The notes under the pieces were generated by a model. It saw nothing but the letters and a program-made list of their open reading frames with translations. It made no database searches and had not been told where the DNA came from. Below are positions 32,901-44,900 of a stretch of 50,194 bases of DNA, piece by piece. A program made the position numbers and the translations under genes. Source of the DNA: Phycisphaeraceae bacterium (GTDB taxonomy: Bacteria > Planctomycetota > Phycisphaerae > Phycisphaerales > Phycisphaeraceae). The stretch's first letter is position 1. Each line of letters opens with the position of its first letter. The DNA lies in contig PBAS01000071.1 in the NCBI GenBank assembly GCA_002716625.1, positions 1-50,194 on the forward strand, given 5' to 3'.

Positions 32901-35900
32901 TTTGGGCAACGCACCAGTTTTCTGTCGCGAGCCAGTTCGAAAATAACTGGGACACATTCATTGCCAACTACAGATTAATCACGCCGGGAACGGGTCCAAA
33001 CGTTGATGATGGGTTGTTGTTCTTGTCGGCCTCGGTGGACGATTCCTCGAAATTCTTCAAATTCAATCCCCGCGCCCGTAATCGGACTGCAATCCTCAAC
33101 AGCATCGAACAAATTGGTGAATTCGTTGCGTTCAATATTGAAGGCGATGACCGTGAATTCACATCAATTGTCTGGGATAAAAATGATATCGATGGTTCAC
33201 GTCTGATTGGTTTTGATTCATCCCTTGGGGATCTTTCTCTCATTTGGCCTGGCAATCCAATGGTGGGTGTCGAGGATTTGGTCCGTGTGACTTTTGGTCA
33301 GGGTGAAGATGCGGAGGAGATTACATCGATCACGGGTCTTGCTTTTCTGGATGACAGTTCAGACAAGTATGAGCAGTATCTCTACGCTATTGATGGATCG
33401 GATAATCGATTGTTCCGTATTGATCTGCAGACCGGCAGTGCGATTGTCACTGGGACGGTTTTAGATATCGATGATGTCGATAACCAAGATAGTCCCATCT
33501 ATGACGACACCATTGAAAGTGGTCCAGTGACTGGTGCGAGCTTGGAGGGGCTGACCTATAACCCGCGGATGATTAATCCCATCACGGGCGAACTTGGTGC
33601 ATTACTGGCCACTGATACACATTCGGATGTGATGGTATTTGTTGATCATCGTATGCGGCCTGAAAGTGCAGATGTTTTCAATATTTTTGTTCCACAAGCT
33701 GATCCAGATGCGTCCATCGTGATGGCGGTGGTTCCGCCCCGTAATGATCCAACCGAGTTCAACCCACCGGCTCGCTATATGCTTCCATTTAGCGGCGGCA
33801 TTGAGGGATTGCGCCTTGTGGTGGCAAACAACTCAGAGGGCTTTGACTCAGAAGGGCTAGACGATTTTGTCGTCGAATCTCCCGATGGTACTGGTGGTGT
33901 CCTTATTGGGCGCCGGACCGAAGATGTAGATGGAGAGAGAGAGTTTGAAGAATTACTTCCAATTTTCTCCGGCGAGTTGACGCGGGATATTGGTACGCGG
34001 CCACTTTTATTTGACGATTTGCCTGAGGAAACTGATACCCTGTCTGCCGGGGTAACGGTTACCTCAAGTCTTTTAGATTACAGAATCCGACCTACGAGCA
34101 GCGCAGGCCTCCTCGCCAGTATGCTGGGTTTCAATTTTGATCGTATTGCCGCGTTGGCCATATCGAGGGATGGAAATCAGATCGTGGCGATCGATGGTGA
34201 TGGTTCGGATTCGCTGGGTGAATCATTGCTTGATTCACAAGGCTTGATAGGAGATCAAATCTCGTTAATCGATCTGGGTAATCCACCGGTGGTGGCCGAG
34301 GGTGAGACGGAGATTATTGATTCGTTGACGGAACTTGTTGTGGATCCTGAGGGTCTGATGCCACCGATGGCGATGATACACCAAGTGACCCAAAGGGTCC
34401 TTGGCGGTGTGCAGGGCATGGATTTTGGCGACCCCAACAAGGACGGCTCCGAAGAGATCTATGCAATTTATGACGATGGCAATGGTCCTACTCTCGGTCT
34501 GGTTTCACTGAGTCGTGGTGGTTCGAACAACCTTTTGACCGGATCGGAATTTCTGCCCATCGGTGCGTTGTTACCAGGCGCTACGGCACCCAATGTCCAA
34601 GCAATGGCATTCTCACCGCACGATGGTGTGAATGGTAATCCGGGGTTGCAAGGGCTTTATTTCGTGGCCGTACCGGATCTGACCGGCGATCGCACCATTG
34701 AGGATCCGGATCCTGAACTATATCTACCTCCGGATCGAAATGCGTTTCCAATTCTCTATGAGGTCCAGTATTCGGTTGGGGACGGTGGTGCTATTCAATC
34801 GATCGACGCCGTACATCAAATCGGGCACGTGGTCGTGGATCCCGAAGGTTCATTTGAGTTTTTAGAGGATCTGTTCGTTGATGTGGGCGACATGGATTTT
34901 GATCGCCAGGGTCGTCTGTATGTTCATGATACGCGTCGTGGGCGTCTGATTGATCTTCCGCTTAATAGTGAAACCATCGCCCTTGAGGACGATGATCCAA
35001 CTTCATCGCTTGTTAACCCGACAATTGGAGCAGTGGTTACCGGTCGCATCGCGGCGACGGATCAAGGGTCCCTGCCACCGACGGTAGGGGCGATCTCGTT
35101 TGATTTTGCTGCGACCCAATTTTTGGGGGCGGATAATTCCGTATCGCGACTACCACTGAAGACAGTGATTGATGGGTCAATTGAAGATGCCCGAATCAGT
35201 CAGGAGTCGGCAATTCTCATGACCCTCAGTGGTTTTGCCAGTGACTCAGCTGAGCCGGTTGATATTAACAAGATCCTTATCGGTGGAACTGTATTGGGAC
35301 AGGTTAAGTCGCAGGGTTCCATGGATACATTCTATGCCGGCTGGATATTGACAGGTCAGTCGAGCGGGCAGGCCGCCGGTGCGCCGGAACGGACGGGAAA
35401 TTTTTCGGTTGCCGGTGACCTTGGAAGTCTTATTACTATTGCGCCGTTAGGTACTGGCGGGGTGACTGACGATGATGGCGAAGCTACGCTGGAAGATCCC
35501 CAGTTTCTTACCGGTGCAGGACTGCAGGTTGGTGGTAAGTTGGGTCAGGTTCGCACCTTTGATAGTTCATTTGCAGGTTCGATTGATGTCGTTAATGAAG
35601 CGATCGGGCCGGACTTTAGAGGTGGGGCTGATAGGTTCCAATTGGAAGTAGAAGGTCGCCCGCTGGGTACCGAGTATGAAAATGAAGAAGGGATTCGGTT
35701 CGAGGAAGGTAAACTGTTCAGGGGGGACGGGGTCTTTTTCAACGATTCTTTTGAAACAGCTCAGCGATTGGCATCGACACGTACCGAACCTGGTCAGCCA
35801 GACCAGATCTTGGTGAGTGGGAGCATCGATACAGATAGCTCACTTGGTGATCCAAGTGATTTTTACGCCATCAGCCTCTTAGCAGGGCAGACGGTTACAG

Positions 35901-38900
35901 TTAACGGATTTGGGCAATCGGATCTTAGTTTCCAAGTCTACGATCCAGACGGACGTATTATTGCATCTTCCAGCCATATAGTCGCATCGGAATTGGAAGT
36001 TGCTCTAAGTCAGCCCATTGTTTTCACAACGGATCGGCCCGGAGAACATCGGATTGAAGTGTCGGGGAGCGGGGCCTATCAGTTCCAGGTCCAAGGGGCT
36101 GGTGATATCGGCCTCGGTGGCCTCATCGCCGACCGTCATATCCTTATGACGGATCCAGGGGCGGCAGTGATCGTCAGGGATGGTGATTTGGGTTCGCTTA
36201 CCGCGGGAGGGATTGTGACCAGTCCCGGGATCTTGGCCGTTAGGAATGGCAACCTCAGATCAATTGATGCTTTCTCGATCGGTTTTGCGCGTGCGGGTAT
36301 TGGGCCAGTAGAGGCTGGCGGGGCGGTGTCGATTGATGTGCCACAGGGCAGTGTCGGCCTGATCCGTGCGTTGGGTAATGAGGCTTCGGAGTTTACGGAT
36401 GATCTGATGCCCGGATTGTTGCTAACAAGTGAAGCGGCGATTGGTGGTGATTATCAACTCATTGATTCGGCGGGACCATTTACAGGCAACTTGATTGCCA
36501 ACGGTGGAATCGGGGTCATCCGGGCGGCAGAAGTTGATGTCCGTACGGGCATTTCGATATGGACGGTCAATGCCGATGGTGTAGGCAATGACGGCATCAT
36601 TGATTTGATTGATGTTAGCGGTACCTTGGGAAGTCCTTTGGGTGGGCCACAAATCACGACCGGACCAGGTGGAAACGTGCGTTATATGCGCGTTGGCGAA
36701 TCGGTATTCCAAGACACATTCTTTGGTGCGGCTAATTCAGCAGAGACAACATATGCTCTTGGCGAATCGGTGCGTATCCGTGATGACGGGGGTGGTTATG
36801 TCACGCTGACGCCGTTTAGTACATTCCCTGAACTGACCGATTTACAGGAAGCAACAGGTGCCATTCCACCCCCACCGGGTTCGTTGACGGTTACAACTTA
36901 TGGGATTCGTGGATCGGGCGGTAGTGTTGTGGTAAATGTTACTGGCACTGAGAATGTAAGGGTGACGGGTGAGACATTTAATAACACCCGGCCACTTGAA
37001 GTGAGCCAGATTACTGTCGGTGGCGCGGGTCGGCCGGTCGTGGCAGTACCAGTGAATCCGCTGGAAGAACCAGAAGAAGGTCAAGCACGAAATATACAGT
37101 TGGAGCTTGCTGGCATTAATAACCAGAATAGCCTCGCAACCCTCAATGATCTAAGGGTTGGGATTGAAGGCGATGGCCCGGTTGATGTGTTCGATATTGT
37201 CGGTGGAAATTTCACAAGCATCCGAAACCATACTGAAGGTGAGATTGTCAATGTTGACGCAACCACCGTGGGGTATTTGGCTGCTGGTGGCAACATCGGT
37301 TTGGCCAAGGCGCATACGCCAGCTGCAGTCAATGGCATCAATATTTTGACCAATGATCCGCGCCCACCAAGTCCAGCCCCGGTTGTTACAGAGCAAGATG
37401 ATCCCGAGCAAGCCGAATTTGCAAACCCCGCCATTCTGGCCAGTTATCCATTTAGCCAGCAGCGGAATGGTATATCTGCTATCCATGTGCTTAGTACAAG
37501 GTCGGATCAGGCGATTGGTAATCTCTTGGTTAGCGGCCATCTGGGTTCCGTGACGGCAAATGCGGATCGCATCAATGTGCCCGACGAATTTGAAGGGATT
37601 GCTGCGCCAATTCGTGCGTTGGGGAATATTAATCACGTTCAGATTGGCGAAGGTGTCGCTCCAGGTGGCACCGGTGGCTTTGCGGCTTCTGGTATTTTTG
37701 CTGGTGGAGCAACGGATGGTGGGGGCATTGCTGGCAAGTCGTTTGATTCGACATCCATCGGGGGATCCAGTGATGTGCCGGAGGTGCCTGGGATGGAGTC
37801 CGCGAGTGGAAACTTTGCGATTGGGGCGATCGGCGCAATTGTGAACCAGGGGATCGGGTCAGATATTCGCGGTCCTATCGGCGGCACGGGTGGCATAAAA
37901 GAAATACGACTTACAGATGGCTCCATTATCGAGACAGCCGTCTACTCGACACTTGCACTGCAGGATATTGCACCCGCGGTGACCAATGATGGTCGTGCGA
38001 CCACATTCTCCACGGTTGCTTTAGGGACCGGACCTATTAGTTCAATCAGAACGGATGGCATTGGCGGCATTATCGGTTCGTATATTAAAGGTAGTGATAT
38101 CGGGCCCGTCACCGTCAAGGATGGATTTGGAATTCTCGCAACAAGTTTTGAGACGGAACTTGATGGCGAAATAGATGATATTCGAGCAGATGGGTACGGC
38201 ATTCAGTGGGGCTTTATTGAAGGCGGGACGTCGGTGGGTGATTTGATTGCCACCGGCCGGGGTACACAGATCCCAATTGAGACCTTCAGCCCGACGGTCC
38301 GTCCAAGTGAATTTGATCCCGATCGCGCCAACGTCCTTAATGACATTACGACCTTCCTGGGTGATACATCTGGTATTGCTGGTTTGATTAAGGATGTAGA
38401 TGCAAGGGCCAGCCATGATCTTGGGACTGTTTCGGCATTCCAAATTCTCAATGAAGAGAATGTCGGACCGAACATGACGCTGTCGTTCGCCAACTCAATC
38501 AAAGCTGTTAAAACGCGGGATGTGGTCGATGGTCTTGCATTGACAACGGGTAGTTTGAAACTGTTTCAGCCTAAAGCAGATGTTTCTGCATCACTCATTA
38601 CCGTGGCGGGCCGGTTGGGTAAGTTTATGGTAGCGGGCAGTTTTAATGACGATTCGATTCTGAATATTTCAGGTCCCAATGGTCTTTTGAATCGGTTCTC
38701 GGTTACCGACGATTTTGACGGTCAAATCAACGTGGATGGCCGTGCCGGTCGGATTGATGTAGGCGGCGATTTCGCCGGCGCCCTAAAGATTGATGGTTCT
38801 AACCCCAAGGGACTGGCGCTTAGGACATTGAATGTTGGTGGCACACTCACTGAGGGGGCGTTCTATGTTGATGGACACGTGGGTACACTTTCCTTTGCCA

Positions 38901-41900
38901 ATACGTTAGGAACCGCTGATGAAGCTCTTGTGATCAATGGTAATCTGGCCAAGATTCGCGTTGGGACAGACCGGGCGATTCATGGATCTGATTTTGCCTT
39001 GGACTTGAGTGTTGATGGTGATCTGAAGGCATTTGAGGCCTTTGGTGCGGTGACAGGCGATATTTTCGCGCGGGGTGATGTCAGGAAATTCATGGTGGCG
39101 GCCGACCCTGTGACCGCGGGGACAGATATTTTGGCCGGTAAAATTGATATTCTTGGCAATGCCAGCCAAGTCTCGGTGGTCGGCGGTAATCTTGGTGAAG
39201 ATGTTTTCTATACCGTAGCCGGCGATATTAACCAATTTAAGGTTGTTGATGGCGACATCATGGATGGCGCGGTGATTACCTCGTCGTTCGGTAACATCAA
39301 AAATATAACCGTCAATTCAGGAGGTGTGTTTGGTGCGGTGCGCGTACCAAATGGGTCAATCAAAGCTCTGACGGTGTCAGGTGCGGATCTAGGTAACAAC
39401 GCGGATCCGGCTACGATCGAAGCACTTGAGGTGGGCACAATTCGCTTTAACGGTTCCATGATGCCGGGTACAGGAGTTAATATTGTTGGGTTGCTGTCGA
39501 ATTTAATTGTCGATGGTTCCGTCATGGCTGGTGCGACTATCAATGCGGGTGCTGCCGCTGCGATCCGGGTGGGGTTAGATATGGCTGGTTCAATTCGGTT
39601 GGGTCACTATGAAAAGGGAACCAAACTGGTAGTTGGCGGCAACCTCGGTGGTACGACGGTCATTGATGCGGATACAAGTATCGATGTTGGTGCGGATATT
39701 ACTGCTGATGCGAGCGTATTTGTTGGGCGTCATCTGCCCAAGCTAAAGGTTGGATCATCGCGTGGCACACTGGGAACTATTCGAGGCAATGTCTTTGCTT
39801 CCAAGTCTGGCGGTCAGTGGCATGTTGGGGCCGTGGATGGCGGTGTGCTTACGACGGGATTTGACCTCAGTCAATTAAGTGTGGCTACAACGGTCAGTAA
39901 CAGCTTGATCCAAGCGGGTATCCAGCCAGGGGTTGATGGGACTTATGCGACCACGGCAGCAGGGCGAGATTTTGGTGAGCAGAGTACGATTGCATCCATT
40001 GGTAAAGTCACGGCCGCAACGATCAGTGATAGTGTTTTGTCGGCGGCGGGCAACTTTAACCAGTTGACAGTTGGGACAGGACTGGTTCGGTCATCAGTAT
40101 CCAGTGGTTTGAGTGTTGGCAGCGCTGCCATTGTGGGGGTCATCGATGATGATACGCCATTGGCCACGGATGTTGAGCAGAATGCAGCAAGATCAGGCAC
40201 TGACCGAGAACTGTTTCACGGTCATGTCAACAAGGTACACGTCGGCCAATCGGCAATGCAGGCTTCAGCTGTTACGGCAGGCATTGACGCTGGACCTGAT
40301 GGTGCTTTTGGTAGTGGTGACGATGGCGTGTTGTTCCAGATTCCAGGACGGCGTTTGCCCGATGGCGGTGGTCGCAGTGTCATCGGCGATATTTCAGGTG
40401 TAGCAGACGCGGCTTCGTTTATTCTTGCGGATTCGGGAATTGGCAAACGGACCAAGTTTGTTGGCGGCAATATTTCCGAGAATGTTTCTTACAGCCTCGA
40501 GGACCTAACCTCCGGTTTAGATGCTGCGGGTGCGTTGGAAGCCTTGCAGGGTGTTGCATCGCACGAGGTACCGGTTACGCATGATGGCCTGAGGGTTTCT
40601 TTGGATTCTAGGCGGGCTGAGGGTGCTACGGTTACGGTTTACGACGATATCGCAGGTGATGATCGCATTGACACGTTGGTGGTACGCGGGACTGATTTCA
40701 AGTCGGTCATTGCAGTGACTGGTGGCGGTCAAATTGGTCGTGTACTGACTGGGGACGATGTGATCTTCGCGGAATTCAGTTACGACGGCGTCTTGGCAGG
40801 GGATGGTTTGTCGGCCACGCCGGATCTGTTCTTGGACGGTCCTGTAGATGTCTATTCCATTGGAACAGTCGCCGCGGGCTCAACGGCTAGGTTTGGTGGC
40901 AATGTGGATGTGTTGAGCATCGATAATATTGAACAGTCATATATCAGCGTAGCTGGTGTGGCTGGACAACTTAATATCGCCAATGGCACTGGTGGAAATG
41001 GCTTGGTGGTCAATGCCGGACAGGTGCCTGCTGGATTGACAGTCAGCCAGGTGAGTATTGATTCGAACAACAACACTTGGATTTTTGATTCGCAGAGCGA
41101 ATCGATTTCTCGTGTGGATCTTGATAGCGGTGCGGTTCTGCAGGGACCATTCGCAACGACCGATTCGTTCACTGCAAATCCCATCGCGATCAATGTGATG
41201 GATTTCGACTTTAATGGTGATGATGTCGGTGATCCGGCGGACGACAATTTATTGCTTGCTGTGGCAGAAGTATTTGACTTGGATCCCACGATGTTGGTCG
41301 GCGACCTTGCCGATGCTGGCGGAACACCGCAGATTCGAGGCCTGACTGTTTCGGCCGCCGGGACCTTGAATGCCATTGATAACAGGGACACTGGTAGCGG
41401 CTTTGTTGATGTTCTGGTGACCATCGACGCCATATCGGGCAATATTCAACCGGTGGGTGAGGTACGTAATGTTTTTGATGATAGCTTCGGGACGGGGGTA
41501 ACAGGTGAACATCAGATCTTGCAGGTGGCTTACAGCCCCGTGCCGGATCCGGAGACGGATCAGTTGACTTTGTTGGCACTGGTCAGCGATCTAGATGGTA
41601 GCGGTTTGGCTGCCACCTCTGCCGATGGTGTGGCGTTGGCTGTTCTTGAGACTGGCGACGACAACAATGACGGCGTGGTTTTATTGTCATCCCCACAGGA
41701 CAGTTATTCGCCCCCAGTGGTGCTGGATCTTGACGGGGCCCCGGTGGTGGACGATTTCACCAGTATGGCCATTGACAGCAACGGGGACATCTGGGCAATT
41801 CGTCGGTTGACAGCGACAAGCGAGGACCAGTTGGTCACCATTGCACTTGATGGTTCCGTGGCGGTTGTGGGTACGGTGATGAGCCCAATTCTGGGTGTCC

Positions 41901-44900
41901 CGAGTAGCACTACACTTGTCGGGCTTGGTTTCAATGAAAATGACGTGTTGATCGGCTACAACACGGCCAGTGGCGCAGAATTAATTGCCGTCGATCAGGT
42001 TGATCCGGGTCTGTCCGTGCCGGTCAGTACACCTGGACTGCTTAGTGAAGAGATTGATGCTTTCACGGTCGGTGGCGGCAATCCAGTGAATTTCGAATCC
42101 TTTGCCTATGACACGGACGATGTTGCGGGCGGTCAGTTCTTCACGAATCGTGGTCTTGTCAGCATGCTTGGCGAAATCAGTCTTGACGAGGCGGGTGGTA
42201 TCGCCGGTCAGTTTACGCGACGAGCCGCATTGTCCTCCGATGCTCAAGGTACTCCGCACATCAGTGAAGCGGTCGCCATGAGTATCGACAACGTCGGTGG
42301 CGGCAATCTATTCCTTGTTTCTTCAGATAATGTCCTTCGCGAATTCAATTCTGCGGATGGTTCCTTGCTGAACGTGGTTGGGGTATTTTCAGATACATCC
42401 ACCGGGCGACCTGTTCAGATCGGCTTCATCGAATTTGATGAAGTAGGTGGAGATTTGATTGGTGGCGATGGAGATCTACACCGATTGGTCAATATTGATA
42501 CGGCAACAGCGCAAGTGGTATCACGAACCGAGCCGGGATCACTGGATGCCAACATCAGTGAAATTGAATCAAATCTGAGTGGTGGTGTTATTGGTATTGA
42601 TAATGCCACAGGTCACTTTGTTTCATTCGTGGGTACGCGTCAAGACGTTCTCCTCGGACTTGTTGCCAATACAATTGATCAACTTAATATCACGGGTGGC
42701 AATCCGTTTGATAGCAGGGTCGTGACAACAGGTGATCGGTTTGGCAAGGCCTTGGTGGTCGGAGATTTTCGAGGCAGCCTGGTATCAGCTGATTCAATTG
42801 GCAGTTTCAATTTGATTGGTGGCTTGGCTGGCACCATTCTGGCATCTGGCCCGATCAACAAGCTTGGCATAGCAGGCCAATTTGAAACTACTGGCGTGGT
42901 CATGGCTAATGGGCACCTGGCCAGCCTCAATCATACGGGCGGTGATCTAGCCGGTGCCGTGCACGCGGGAATTGCGGGCACCTTGAAATTTGCAAATACC
43001 GGGTTGGCCTCTGCAGATGTACAGGTAACTGGAAGCGCGAAGGACGTTGTTTTCGGAGGTGATTTTGAAGGTGCTCTTGGGCTTGGCGGATTGAGCGGTA
43101 AGGTTCATGTGTCCGGGAGCCTTGGCGCAACTTCCCAGGTAATTATTGGTGACAATGCTGGGCAGATCACCTTGGCCGGCGGCACCGAGGCTGGCTCTAA
43201 GGTGATTGTAGACCGCTGGCTTAAGAAGGTTGTAGTAGGTGGGAATCACAGCGGTATGATTTCCGCCCGATATGGCGTGGGGACCAGCACCTTCCAAGAT
43301 GTCTCGGGAGGTTTGCTGGCTGCCGGATTGGATTCCAAGTCGTTGTCAGTCAAGGGTACATCAGCAGGTGGTGTCTTCTCGTTTGGTGCATGGGTTGGGC
43401 CGGATGGGATTTATAATACTGATGATGATGTGATTACGGGCGGCAATTTGAATAGTGCAACATTTAGTGGACGGTACATCGATAGTGTTGTGGCTGCTGG
43501 CGTACTGCCGAGTTTCTTGGCGTCAAGTGGCAACGCCAATAACCTGCCAGATGACAATCGGCTATATGTTGGCTCCAGTAGTAATCCTGATGTCCGTTTC
43601 GTTGATTCAGCAGAGGCGGGCGGGGTATTCGAAAGTCGCATTAAGCGGTTTACGGTCAGGGATCAAATCTACAACTCATCAGTTAGCACAGGACGCAATG
43701 CTGTTCTGGTGGCCGCTGATGGTATTGATCGGGCACAATTCAAGAAACTGGATCTTGGTCTGAGCCAGCGGGTCTATTCTGATCCATTAGGAGCTCCGAC
43801 CCTGCTTCGTGCAATGGCTGAAAACGATAATGAAGTACACGTGATCTTTAGTGAGCCGATTTCCACTTCGTCAGTTGTGCTGGCACGTGATCAAAATAAT
43901 GATGGCGACACGGATGACCCTAGTGATGTCAATGGTTCGATCATCGTAAGAGATCTGAATACAGGTGATATTCTGGATGGTCCCGAGCTGATGCTTGACT
44001 ACGTTGAGGGGGTCGACGAGTTGGGCGGTTCGCTTGGTATTGTGCGGATCATTAAGAGCGACGGGTTTAGCGATACGATCACTCTAAGGCTTCGGTCAAC
44101 CATTACGGACCAGGCAGGTTTGGCCACGACGCCCACGTTGTTCGATCGGTCCGGGTTGCGATCCGCTTTGCGTGATTTAAATCAAGATGGCGTCCACGAA
44201 GTCGGCGAAGATGTATTGGCGACCATTTTTGATGGTGATCTGGATGGCCAGGAAGGCGAGGATGGAACGACCACAGTGGTCTTTGGTGATCTTGCGGACG
44301 AATTTGATCAGGCCCTTGCGGGAGCGATTGATCTTGAAGTTGATGGCGCGCCACTTCCAGTATCGGGTCTGTTTGATGGGTTAGACGATGTTGACATCGT
44401 GGCATTTAATGCAAACGCCGGAGACTTTTTCAGCGTCTACTATTCAACTGATGCACTGGAAACGTTGGCTACAATGGCCGTGTTTGTCCTGGATGATCAA
44501 GGTACGCCGGGGGATGATGGTGACGATACATACGAGCAGTTGGCGCGTTATGAGACGACACTGGATTCGGACGTGTTGGCCATTGGGGATATCTATCAGG
44601 CCTTCGAGCTTCCGGAGGCGAGTACTTATTTCGTGGTTGTCGCACCGATTCCTGGCTTATCCGCGGGGCGGGATGTTTTTGATCTCGAGTTGAGGTTGAC
44701 TTCTACGGATACGGCTCTTGCAGTGCCGCCGGATGAAGTGATTGCATATACGCTAGATAATGTAAAGAATGTTCCCAAGCAGTTGGTGTATCTCAACTTT
44801 GAAGGTGGGCAATCCGACGATCCGGGTTTTGGGGGGGTGCTGGACTACGAAGCATTTGATGCATCGGTGCTTGATCCAACATTTGATTTGGACGATGCCT

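Noticed and set aside
40852..41442. 196-residue minus-strand frame under the giant gene, and many similar ones
   Set aside because: Long antisense frames arise from the Asp/Gly/Val-rich codon pattern of the giant gene; none has recognisable content.
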